Of a stretch of DNA of 64,000 bases, positions 1 to 8,056 are shown piece after piece; the first letter of the stretch is position 1; each line of letters opens with the position of its first letter. The notes beneath the pieces were generated by a model that saw nothing but the letters and a program-made list of their open reading frames with translations, ran no database searches and was not told the DNA's origin. The stretch is taken from the NCBI RefSeq assembly GCF_016595245.1, contig NZ_JAENHM010000084.1:1-64000 (forward strand), given 5' to 3'. The translations under genes were made by a program, and so were the position numbers. The DNA is from Azospirillum endophyticum. Its GTDB lineage: Bacteria > Pseudomonadota > Alphaproteobacteria > Azospirillales > Azospirillaceae.

Positions 1-57
1 ATCTCCAATATCTGGGCAACCACACCGCGTGCGGCTACCCCGAGTCCCTAACAGCCT

Positions 58-908
58 CTAAGCAGAGATTCGTGGGTTGCCCAACGGATGTCGGCTTCGT
101 TCGTCGTTGAGCTTGAGTACGGCGTTGTGGATGGTCTGATCGAGATGAGCGGCACCAGTGAAGGTTTGATGGGCCAAGTGATGTCGTTTCAGATCCCGCC
201 AGACCTCCTCGATGTCGTTGAGTTCGGGAGCGTATTTCGGCAGCCACTCGATGTTCAGCCAGTGCGCGCGGGTGGCGAGCGCGGCTCGGGTCGCCTTGCT
301 CGTGTGTATGGGACCATTGTCCAGGATCAGCACCACCGGCCGCTCCGGATCGCGGCCCGGCTTTGGCCCGTAGCGCTGGTCAAGGATTTCCAGAAGCGCG
401 GCGAAATCCGTGCTGCGCTTGGTCCGGCTGGTGTGGACAATGAGGTCGCGACGGCCCCAGTCGAGGACGCCGAGCAGGGCCACCTTGGCGGCTTGGCCGG
501 GTGCCGGGATGCGCAGATCGGCGCCTTTCTTGGCGCAGGCGTGCGCCAGATAGGGATGCGTCAGCGCTTCCGACTCGTCGCCGAACAGCAGCACGATGTC
601 GCCGGCTTCCGCCTGCGCTTTCAACAGCTTGCGTCGCACACCGCCGCGCTCCACGGCGTCTGGATCCTACCGCCCTTTCAGCGTGTGGCGCGGCCGGCGC
701 CAGCGGAAAGCCCCTTTTTGCGCAGCACCACCGACAGGCGGGAGCACGAGATGCGCTGCCCAGTGCGCGCCTCGATCTCCCGGGCTAGGCGCGGCAGCGT
801 CCAGTTCGGGCGATTCGCGACCGGCACCGACAGCACCTCCTCGGCCACCGGCAACGCGGCCAGCGCCTTGACCGGCACCGCCCCGGGGGCGATGCGCGTC
901 GATTCCGT
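58..908 (-). pseudogene. IS630-family transposase, truncated and broken
   Basis: The downstream half (58-654) is an intact DDE-superfamily catalytic region. It has the typical GDESEALTHPYL segment, the LILDNGP segment and the PELNDIEEVWRDLKR segment holding the last acidic residue. The upstream half (about 678-908) keeps the winged-helix end (RLAREIEARTGQRIS, then LRKKGL). The halves lie in different frames. In the downstream frame the expected GRQDPDAVER reads GR-stop-DPDAVER, with an amber codon at 667-669 where Gln is expected. There is therefore both a frameshift near 690-700 and a nonsense codon. About 100 N-terminal residues of a normal IS630 transposase are missing, because the MarR gene ends at 931. 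I could not fix terminal inverted repeats. The copy should be inactive. Confidence 0.88.
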
Positions 909-930
909 TCGCCAGCCTTCACAGCTTTGC

Positions 931-1392
931 TTAGGGCAGGGAGTGGAGCAGTTGCAGCAGCAAGGGCTTCGTTTTTCTCAGCTCTTCCAGATGGGCCGCC
1001 GACAGCGCTTCCAGGACGGCCTCCGCCTGCGGCGTCAGGACGAGGACCACGCGGCGGCGGTCGTCGGCGCTTTCGAGGCGAGTGACCAGCTCCGCCTTCA
1101 CCAGGCGGTCGACCAGTTCGCCGGCGCTGTGGTGGCGAACGAGAAGCTTGTCGGCCAGATCGCCGATGCTCATCCCCCCGTCGCCATGCCCTTTGATCGC
1201 CAGGATGGCCTGATGCTGCTGCGGCGTGAGGCCGCCATCCCGGGCGGCGGCTTCGCTGAAGGCGAGAAAGCGGCGGAGCGTGTGGCGAAACTCGGCCAGG
1301 GCCCGGTAATCGCTCTGCCTGATCGCGCCTACCGCCTGCTCCGACCTGCTCCCGGCCGGCGAATTCGCGGCCATGCTCCCATCGTCGATCAT
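931..1392 (-). CDS. MarR-family transcriptional regulator
   Basis: A 153-residue winged-helix protein. The central segment MSIGDLADKLLVRHHSAGELVDRLVKAELV is the recognition helix region. It is followed by the MarR wing signature ESADDRRRVVLVLTPQAEAVLEAL. I chose the ATG at 1392. A longer reading from 1434 would put the start codon inside the palindrome at 1422-1440 and has no ribosome binding site; an ATG at 1374 is also possible. The gene is divergent from the CLC channel gene and probably controls it and itself. Its ligand is unknown. Confidence 0.85.
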   Translation of the reverse strand: MIDDGSMAANSPAGSRSEQAVGAIRQSDYRALAEFRHTLRRFLAFSEAAARDGGLTPQQHQAILAIKGHGDGGMSIGDLADKLLVRHHSAGELVDRLVKAELVTRLESADDRRRVVLVLTPQAEAVLEALSAAHLEELRKTKPLLLQLLHSLP

Positions 1393-1421
1393 CTCGGTCC
1401 AACCGTTGTTTCGTGTTGAAA

Positions 1422-1440
1422 TATATCGGATCACGATATA
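1422..1440. promoter_or_regulatory. candidate MarR operator palindrome
   Basis: TATATCG-GATCA-CGATATA: perfect 7-bp arms around a 5-bp spacer, AT-rich in a GC-rich setting. It lies in the gap between the divergent marR and CLC genes. MarR dimers typically bind palindromes of this size overlapping promoters, so I infer autoregulation plus control of the channel gene. Confidence 0.55.
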
Positions 1441-1520
1441 AATGCAAGGCGCGGCTCGGGGACCGGCACCGCCGCCCGTCCCCCGGTCCTGCGCATTTCC
1501 CCAATTTTCCGGCTATCCGC

Positions 1521-3314
1521 ATGCTCCCGTTTCCCGCAGTCCAAGACCGTTCGGCGCCGTCCAAGGGGTTGGCCGACTTCACCACCGATCGCCGGGTCCT
1601 GATCCTGATTGCCATGGCCTTATGCGTCGGCAGCGCGGGCGCCGGCGCGGCCTGGGCCTTGATCAGGCTGATCACCCTGGTCACCAATGTCGTCTGGTTC
1701 GGGCGCTTCAGCACGGCCGACGCCTCGCTGGCCGGGCTGCAGCCTTCGCTTTGGATGGTCGCCGCCCCCGCGCTGGGCGGGCTGGCGATCGGGCTGATGG
1801 CCCGCTTCGGCAGCGAGAAGATCAGGGGCCACGGCATTCCCGAGGCGATCGAGGCGATCCTGATCGGCGGAAGCCGCCTGCAGCCCAAGGTGGCTGTCCT
1901 GAAGCCGCTGTCGTCGGCGCTGTCGATCGGAACGGGCGGTCCGTTCGGTGCCGAAGGTCCGATCATCATGACCGGGGGCGCGATCGGCTCCCTCTTCGCC
2001 CAGTGCTTCCATTTGAGCGCCGCCGAACGCAAGACGCTGCTGGTGGCCGGGGCCGCCGCCGGCATGACCGCGATCTTCGGCACCCCCGTCGCCGCCCTTC
2101 TGCTGGCGGTCGAGCTCCTGCTGTTCGAGTGGAAACCCCGCAGCTTTCTGCCCGTGGTCGCCGCCTGCCTGATCTCGGCCGCTTGGCGCCCGCTGCTGTT
2201 CGGCGCCGGCCCGCTGTTTCCCTTCGCCGATCCGGTCGCCCTTCCCTGGTGGGGCCTGTTCGCCTGCATCGGCCTCGGCATCGTCGCCGGCCTGCAATCC
2301 GGATTGATGACGGTCATGCTCTACAAGGTCGAGGACCTGTTCCAGCGGCTGCCCATCCACTGGATGTGGTGGCCGGCGATCGGCGGGATCGCGGTCGGGC
2401 TGGGCGGCCTTGTCGAGCCGAGGGCGATGGGCGTCGGCTACGACGTGATCCGCGACCTCCTGGCGCCCGGCACCGGCGCCCGCGAGGTCCTGGGCGTTCT
2501 GGTCGTCAAGCTGATCATCTGGGTCGTGGCGCTGGGGTCCGGGACGTCCGGCGGCGTGCTGGCGCCGCTGCTGATCCTGGGCGGAGCCTCGGGCTGGCTG
2601 CTCGGGCTTGGGCTGCCGGGGGAGCCGTCATTGTGGGCCCTGCTCGGAATGGCGGCGATGATGGGCGGGACGATGCGGTCGCCGCTCACCGGGATCGTCT
2701 TCGCCGTCGAGCTCACCGGCAACGTCGATGTCCTGCTGCCGCTGCTCGCCGCGACCGCTGCCTCCTATGCGGTCACCGTCCTGCTGCTGAAGCGCTCGAT
2801 CCTGACCGAGAAGATCGCGCGCCGAGGCCATCACCTCACACGGGAATACAGCACCGACCCCTTCGAGCTTCTGCGAGCCTCGGACGTCATGGTGACGGCG
2901 GTCGACACGATGCCGGGGACGATGACGGTCGACGAGGCCATCGCCTTTTTCAGGGCGGCCGGACACCGCCATAAATCATACCCGCTGGTCGACCGGGACC
3001 GCCGGGTGATCGGCATGGTCGGGCGCACCGATGTCCTGCGCTGGAGCGGCTCGGACGATCACGCCGGACTGACGCTCTACGATGCGGTTTCCGACCGGTC
3101 GGTGGTCGTGGCGCCTCCCGACATCGTGCTCGGGCGCCTGGTCGATCTGATGATCGAGCATGACGTCAGCCGCGTGCCGATCGTCGACCCGGCCGACCGC
3201 CGCCTGCTGGGCCTTGTCGCCCGCAAGGACCTGTTCAAGATCAGGAGCAACGCGACCGCCCTGGAAAATGAGCGGACCGCGTATTTCGGGCAGTCATGGC
3301 GGCGTCCGGCCTGA
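1521..3314 (+). CDS. CLC-family chloride channel/transporter with C-terminal CBS pair
   Basis: A 597-residue integral membrane protein of the voltage-gated chloride channel family. The conserved loops are present in order: GHGIPEAIEAIL, GTGGPFGAEGP (contains the gating-type Glu), GMTAIFGTPVAALLLAVE, and GSGTSGG in the second half. Two CBS repeats follow at about residues 450-590 (DVMVTAVDTMPG and YDAVSDRSVVVAPP onward), which usually bind nucleotides and gate the pore. The Ser of the usual GSGIP motif is His here, and the position matching the central Tyr of E. coli ClcA appears to be Val (GNVDVLLP). Such changes are known in CBS-bearing bacterial subgroups. The ATG at 1521 is preferred over an upstream ATG at 1413, which lies in the operator region. 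Confidence 0.93.
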   Translation: MLPFPAVQDRSAPSKGLADFTTDRRVLILIAMALCVGSAGAGAAWALIRLITLVTNVVWFGRFSTADASLAGLQPSLWMVAAPALGGLAIGLMARFGSEKIRGHGIPEAIEAILIGGSRLQPKVAVLKPLSSALSIGTGGPFGAEGPIIMTGGAIGSLFAQCFHLSAAERKTLLVAGAAAGMTAIFGTPVAALLLAVELLLFEWKPRSFLPVVAACLISAAWRPLLFGAGPLFPFADPVALPWWGLFACIGLGIVAGLQSGLMTVMLYKVEDLFQRLPIHWMWWPAIGGIAVGLGGLVEPRAMGVGYDVIRDLLAPGTGAREVLGVLVVKLIIWVVALGSGTSGGVLAPLLILGGASGWLLGLGLPGEPSLWALLGMAAMMGGTMRSPLTGIVFAVELTGNVDVLLPLLAATAASYAVTVLLLKRSILTEKIARRGHHLTREYSTDPFELLRASDVMVTAVDTMPGTMTVDEAIAFFRAAGHRHKSYPLVDRDRRVIGMVGRTDVLRWSGSDDHAGLTLYDAVSDRSVVVAPPDIVLGRLVDLMIEHDVSRVPIVDPADRRLLGLVARKDLFKIRSNATALENERTAYFGQSWRRPA

Positions 3315-3477
3315 CGGCGCGGCCGATCCGTCGCACCCGTCGGTCGCCGGCATCGCCGACGGGCGCCGCGTGGGGTCGGGAGCGGCGAAGAGCCAGGGGT
3401 GCGCGGCGGTCGCGCGGGTCCGCAGCAGGGCGTGCAGAGCCGCCCCGGTCCAGGCCAGAACGTCCGGCCCGGTCATT

Positions 3478-4284
3478 TCAATGGGTCGCAACAGGCGTTT
3501 CAAGGCGGTTCTCCGTTTCCCGTGACGATCCGGCCGTGGCGGCCAGCCTCTCCCGGACCGCGGTCTTCCCGGTCAGCAGCAGGTCGTAGGTGATCCGTGC
3601 GCCGTAGGCGCCGGGATCGGTCGGATCGACCCGCACCTTGTCGAAGGCGAGGACGCGGGTGGCCAGGGTGAAGCCCTCTTTCAGGTCGTGGGTGACCATG
3701 AAGACCGTCATCTTGCGCTCCGACCACAAGCGGAGCAGAAGCTCGTACATCTGTGCCTTGGTTCCGGCGTCGAGCGCGCCGAAGGGTTCGTCCAGCAGCA
3801 GGATCTTCGGCTTCAGGATCAGGGCCTGGGCGATGGCGAGGCGTTGTTGCATGCCGCCGGACAGCTCGGCCGGATATTTGCGCAGATGGTCGCCGAGCCC
3901 GACCGCCGCCAGGATCCCCTTCGCCTCCTCCTCGGCGGCGCGGCGGCGGGCGCCGAACAGACGGCCGAGGAAGCGCGAACCGGCGAACTCGCGGCCAAGG
4001 ATGACGTTCTCCAGCACCGTCAGGTGGGGAAAGACCGAATAGCGCTGGAACACCACGCCGCGATCCGGGCCGGGTTCGGCCACCAGCGGTCGGCCGTCGA
4101 GGAGGATGCCGCCGCGGGTCGGCCGCTCCTGGCCCAGCAGCATGCGCAGGAAGGTCGTCTTGCCGCAGCCCGACGGGCCGACCAGGGCGCAGAACTCGCC
4201 CGACGGGATGTCCAGGTCGACGCGTTCCAGCACCACCTGACCCGGATATTCCTTCCACAGGCCGTGGACGGACACATGGCTCAT
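3478..4284 (-). CDS. ABC transporter ATP-binding protein of the guanidine operon
   Basis: A 268-residue NitT/TauT/SsuB-type ATPase. Walker A is GPSGCGKTT, the Q-loop VVFQRYSVFPHLTVLENV, the ABC signature LSGGMQQRLAIAQAL, Walker B ILLLDEPFGALD, and the switch His is in VTHDLKEGF. The start at 4284 overlaps the stop of the permease gene by four bases (ATGA), which implies translational coupling. It is the last gene of the riboswitch-led operon and should power uptake of the substrate handled by the carboxylase. The frame is open upstream, but that part lies inside the permease gene and is not coding. Confidence 0.95.
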   Translation of the reverse strand: MSHVSVHGLWKEYPGQVVLERVDLDIPSGEFCALVGPSGCGKTTFLRMLLGQERPTRGGILLDGRPLVAEPGPDRGVVFQRYSVFPHLTVLENVILGREFAGSRFLGRLFGARRRAAEEEAKGILAAVGLGDHLRKYPAELSGGMQQRLAIAQALILKPKILLLDEPFGALDAGTKAQMYELLLRLWSERKMTVFMVTHDLKEGFTLATRVLAFDKVRVDPTDPGAYGARITYDLLLTGKTAVRERLAATAGSSRETENRLETPVATH

Positions 4285-5105
4285 GCGGACCCCTTTCCGG
4301 CCTTCAGCCAGGGAAAACAGCGGGCGTTGAACAGGCGCAGCAGATAGTCCGACACGAAGGCCAACACGGTGATCCAAGCGACATAGGGCAGGATGACGTC
4401 CATCGCCAGATAGCGCCGGACCAGGAAGATGCGGTAACCCAGCCCCTCGGTCGCGGCGATGGCCTCCGCCGAGATCAGGAACAGCCAGGCCGGGCCGAGC
4501 GACAGGCGGACCGCGTCGACCAGCCGCGGCAGCATCTGCGGCAGCACCACCCGCAGCACGATCTGCCAGGTGCTGCCGCCCAGCGTCTGCGCCTTGACGA
4601 TCTGCTCGGCCGGCAGCTCGCCCGTGCGCATGGCGAGGTCGCGGATCAGGAAGGGCGTCACGCCCACCACGATCAGCACCACCTTGGACAGCTCGTCCAG
4701 GCCGAAGACGATGAACAGCACCGGCAGCACCGCCATCGGCGGCACCATCGACAGGATGGCGACGAAGGGCGACAGCCCCGCCCGCACATAGGGGATCAGC
4801 CCCATCGCGATGCCGATCACCAACGCCGCCGCCGTCGCCACCCCGAGGCCAAGGCCCAGCCGGTGGAGGCTCGCCACCGTGTCCGCCCACATCAGGTAAT
4901 CGCCGGTGCGGGCGTCGGGCGTGAAGGCGAGCCGCGCGACCGTCGCGACCATCGCCGACAGCGGCGGCAGCAGCTTGTCGTTCGGGTTCTCGGCCAGCCG
5001 CAGGGCGGAGGCGACGGCATAGAGCGCCGCCGCACCCAGGAAGGGGAGGGCACCCCAGAAGACGATGCCCCCGCGTCCCGGCCGCCGGTTGATGATCCGG
5101 CGCAT
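4281..5105 (-). CDS. ABC transporter permease of the guanidine operon
   Basis: A 274-residue inner-membrane permease of the SsuC/TauC/NrtB type. Several hydrophobic segments are visible, starting with IVFWGALPFLGAAALYAVASAL. The cytoplasmic EAA loop that docks to the ATPase is at about 165-190 (AQTLGGSTWQIVLRVVLPQMLP). It lies three bases downstream of the binding-protein gene and overlaps the ATPase start, so all three are co-expressed. Permeases of this family linked to urea/guanidine carboxylase operons are thought to import the carboxylase substrate. That function rests on context. Confidence 0.93.
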   Translation of the reverse strand: MRRIINRRPGRGGIVFWGALPFLGAAALYAVASALRLAENPNDKLLPPLSAMVATVARLAFTPDARTGDYLMWADTVASLHRLGLGLGVATAAALVIGIAMGLIPYVRAGLSPFVAILSMVPPMAVLPVLFIVFGLDELSKVVLIVVGVTPFLIRDLAMRTGELPAEQIVKAQTLGGSTWQIVLRVVLPQMLPRLVDAVRLSLGPAWLFLISAEAIAATEGLGYRIFLVRRYLAMDVILPYVAWITVLAFVSDYLLRLFNARCFPWLKAGKGSA

Positions 5106-5108
5106 CGG

Positions 5109-6191
5109 TCAGAGCGTCCCGTCGGCGGCTTGCTTCATCACCGCGGCGTCGAAGCGCAGCTTCACGTTCTTGGCGTCGCCGAGGATCGTGCCGCCGGGGA
5201 AGGCGATGCCGACCGCGTCGCGGCTGCGCGCACCCTCGCCCAGCAGCCCGTGGTCGAAGGAGAAGGTCCGCACCAGATCCATGGTCTTGACCAGATCGGA
5301 CCCGGTGGCGAAGCCCACCGCGTCGGTGGGCGTGTAGAACATCTTCGTCGTGGTCAGCTGCTGCTTGTAGCCGGCCAGATCGGTGCCGGACGCCTTGGCC
5401 ATCGCCTCCAGCGCCGCCTTGCCTTCCGCCGTGTCGGGCTTGGTCATCAGCCCCATGATCTCGTACCAGGCGCCGACCAGTGCCTTGGCGAAGGCCGGGT
5501 TGTCCTTCATCGTGGCGGAGTTGACCACCATCAGGTCCATGATCTCGCCCGGCACCTTGGAGCTGTCGAACACCAGGGTGGCGCCCTGGGTCTTGACGAC
5601 CTCGCTGAGCTGCGGGTTCCAGGTGACGGTGGCGGTGACGTCGGGCGAGGAGGTGAAGGCCGACACGATGTCGGCGTCGGCGGTGTTGACCACCGTCACG
5701 TCCTTTTCGCGCAAGCCCACCGAATCCAGGCCGCGGGCCAGCAGGTAATGCGACACCGACAGTTCGACCAGATTGACCTTCCGGCCCTTGATGTCCTTCA
5801 GGGTCTTGCCCGTCTTCAGCACCACGCCGTCATTGCCGTTGGAATAGTCGCCGGTGATCACCGCCGTGCTGTCGACGCCGCCCGCCGCCGGGATGGTCAG
5901 CGCGTCCATGTTGGTCATGACGCAGCCGTCGAAGGCGCCGGCAGTGTACTGGTTGATCGATTCGACATAGTCGTTGACCTGCACGATCTCGACCTTGATG
6001 CCGTATTTGTCGGCCCATTTCTTCATGATGCCGCTGTCGGCGGCGTAGCCCCACGGCATCCAGCCGGCGTAGATCGACCACGCCACGCGGAAATTCTTCT
6101 TCTCCGCCGCCACGGCCGGCGACTGGACGGCCGCCACCGTGGCAGCGAGGGCCACGCCGAACACGACGCGCTTGAGCAAGGTCCGCATCAT
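5109..6191 (-). CDS. periplasmic substrate-binding protein of the guanidine operon
   Basis: A 360-residue NrtA/SsuA-like solute-binding protein. The N-terminus MMRTLLKRVVFGVALAATVAAVQSPAVAA is a Sec signal peptide ending in an AVAA cleavage site. A mature domain follows with RVAWSIYAGWMPWGYA and LDSVGLREKDVTVVNTADADIVSAF. The start at 6191 is chosen because GGGAAGGA stands 5-8 bases upstream; a longer frame from 6242 would enter the hydrolase gene. It probably delivers guanidine (or a urea-like nitrogen compound) to the permease. The binding specificity itself is not readable from the sequence. Confidence 0.93.
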   Translation of the reverse strand: MMRTLLKRVVFGVALAATVAAVQSPAVAAEKKNFRVAWSIYAGWMPWGYAADSGIMKKWADKYGIKVEIVQVNDYVESINQYTAGAFDGCVMTNMDALTIPAAGGVDSTAVITGDYSNGNDGVVLKTGKTLKDIKGRKVNLVELSVSHYLLARGLDSVGLREKDVTVVNTADADIVSAFTSSPDVTATVTWNPQLSEVVKTQGATLVFDSSKVPGEIMDLMVVNSATMKDNPAFAKALVGAWYEIMGLMTKPDTAEGKAALEAMAKASGTDLAGYKQQLTTTKMFYTPTDAVGFATGSDLVKTMDLVRTFSFDHGLLGEGARSRDAVGIAFPGGTILGDAKNVKLRFDAAVMKQAADGTL

Positions 6192-6231
6192 CAAATTTTC
6201 CTTCCCGTTGAGTGTCGTCTGCCGTGTTTCG

Positions 6232-8046
6232 TCAGCGCGCAAGCCAGCGGCGCCAGCCGCCGAAGCCGGTGATGTCCTCCGCGCCCGTCAGCGCGATGGG
6301 TTCGCACAGGAAGCTCTTCACGGTCCCGCCGTCCTCCAGCGTCACCGTGCCGATCGCCATCGGCGGCGGCACCTCGGCGACGAAGCTGCCGAAGGCGGCC
6401 TCGGTCAGCTCCCACAGCTCCAGCTCGATGCCGCCGGCCCCGTCGGGGTCGCGCACCAGCCCCGGCTTGGCCGGGCTGGTGCCGGCCAGCGCATAGAGGC
6501 GGTAGCCCGGCGCCGTGCGCGTCCTGCGGACCAGACGGGCCTGCCGGGCGGTCAGCTGGTGGTTGAGCGGCTGGCCGGTCAGATGGGCGCCGACGACGGC
6601 GAGGCGGACCGTGCCGGGAGCCGGCGCGTCCACCTCCAGCGCCGGGCCTTCCGGCAGCTGGCCGGTGGCGCCGATGGGCAGCGCCTGGGCGCGGTGAAAG
6701 CGGTCGGCCAGCGTCGCCAGCGCCCCGTCGGCGAAGGCGCGGCCGATCAGCGTGACGCCGAAGGGCAGCCCCTGTTTCGGGCCGCTTCCGCGGAAGCCGG
6801 CCGGCACGGCGATGGCCGACAAATCCATCAGGTTGACGAAATTGGTGTAGAGCCCGAGGTTGCTGTTCAGGCGCACCGGGTCGGCCAGCAGGTCCTCGAT
6901 GGTGTAGGTCGTGCCGGTGGTGGGCAGCAGCAGGGCGTCCATCTTCGCCCATTCGGCCTCCGCCCGGCGGGTCAGCTCGGCCAGTTTGTAGAAGCCGGCG
7001 AAGGCGTCCGCCGCGCCGATCTTCGCGGCCCCCAGCACGATGCCGCGCACCACGGGATGGATGGAGTCGGGCCTGGTTTCGGCGAAGTCGCGGATGGCGG
7101 CCAGCCGCTCTGCCACCCAGGGGCCGGAATAGAGCAGCTGGGCGGCGTCGCGGAAGGGGGCGAAATCGACCTCCACCGCCGTACCGCCCAGCGCCGTCAG
7201 CCGGTCGACGGCCGACTGGAACAGGGAAGCCGCCGCCTCGTCGCCGAAGAACTCCAGCCCGTCCGCCGGCACGCCGAAGCGGAAGCCCAGCGGCCACGCC
7301 GCCGGCTGCGCCGCGGTGGGCGAGCCCTTGCGGGAATAGGGGTCGGTCTCGTCATAGGTCCCCGCCACCCGCAGCACCGCCAGCGCGTCGCCCGCCGTGC
7401 CGGCGAAGATCGACACCACGTCCTGGGTGCGGCAGGCCGGCAGCACGCCCGAGGTGCTGACCAGCCCCTTGGTCGGCTTCAGCCCGACGATGTTGTTGAA
7501 GGCGGCCGGCACCCGTCCCGATCCCGCCGTGTCGGTGCCGAGCGCGAAGCTGACCAGCCCCGCCCCGACGGCGACTCCGGACCCGGCGCTGGACCCGCCC
7601 GAGACGTACCGCTCGTCGAACACCGACGAACAGGCGCCGTAGGGGGAGCGGGTGCCGACCAGACCGGTGGCGAACTGGTCGAGGTTGGTCTTGCCGATCA
7701 GGATGGCGCCTGCTTCGACCAGCCGTTGCACGACGGTGGCGGAGCGGTCGGCCACGAAGGCGAAGTCGGGGCAGCCGGCGGTGGTCGGCAGGCCGGCGAC
7801 GTCGATGTTGTCCTTGACCGCGAAGGGGATGCCGAACAGCGGCAGCGCCGCCCCCGCCGCCTTGCGGGCGCTGGCGGCCTCCAGCTGCCGGCCGGCGTCG
7901 GCCCGTTGCAGCAGGTGGATCCAGACCGGGCGTTCGCCGCGCGCGGCGATGCGGGCATAGACCTCGTCCAGCATCGCCTCGGGCGTCAGGCTGCCGTCGG
8001 CATAGGCGGCGGACAGCGCCGCGATTTCCAGGTTGATCATGATCAC
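6232..8046 (-). CDS. atzF: allophanate hydrolase (AtzF-type)
   Basis: A 604-residue amidase-signature enzyme that splits allophanate into ammonia and CO2, the last step after carboxylation of urea or guanidine. The Ser-cisSer-Lys triad context is visible: Lys in FAVKDNIDVAG, the cis-Ser in LGTDTAGSGRVPAA and the nucleophile in YVSGGSSAGSGVAVG. The C-terminal domain (about 450-604, GTVRLAVVGAHLTGQPLN) is the small domain special to AtzF/DUR1-type hydrolases. The annotated start is GTG at 8046, preceded by GAGGAAG; an ATG two codons later is also possible. It sits 10 bases after the carboxylase gene in the same operon. Confidence 0.96.
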   Translation of the reverse strand: MIMINLEIAALSAAYADGSLTPEAMLDEVYARIAARGERPVWIHLLQRADAGRQLEAASARKAAGAALPLFGIPFAVKDNIDVAGLPTTAGCPDFAFVADRSATVVQRLVEAGAILIGKTNLDQFATGLVGTRSPYGACSSVFDERYVSGGSSAGSGVAVGAGLVSFALGTDTAGSGRVPAAFNNIVGLKPTKGLVSTSGVLPACRTQDVVSIFAGTAGDALAVLRVAGTYDETDPYSRKGSPTAAQPAAWPLGFRFGVPADGLEFFGDEAAASLFQSAVDRLTALGGTAVEVDFAPFRDAAQLLYSGPWVAERLAAIRDFAETRPDSIHPVVRGIVLGAAKIGAADAFAGFYKLAELTRRAEAEWAKMDALLLPTTGTTYTIEDLLADPVRLNSNLGLYTNFVNLMDLSAIAVPAGFRGSGPKQGLPFGVTLIGRAFADGALATLADRFHRAQALPIGATGQLPEGPALEVDAPAPGTVRLAVVGAHLTGQPLNHQLTARQARLVRRTRTAPGYRLYALAGTSPAKPGLVRDPDGAGGIELELWELTEAAFGSFVAEVPPPMAIGTVTLEDGGTVKSFLCEPIALTGAEDITGFGGWRRWLAR

Positions 8047-8056
8047 GGGGTCTTCC

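Noticed and set aside
1413..1520. Upstream start for the CLC gene at 1413
   Set aside because: It would add 36 residues of basic, non-conserved sequence and place the start in the operator palindrome region. The ATG at 1521 fits the family length.
785..2317. 510-codon minus-strand frame
   Set aside because: It crosses the MarR gene, its promoter and the CLC gene in another frame, with no recognisable domain.
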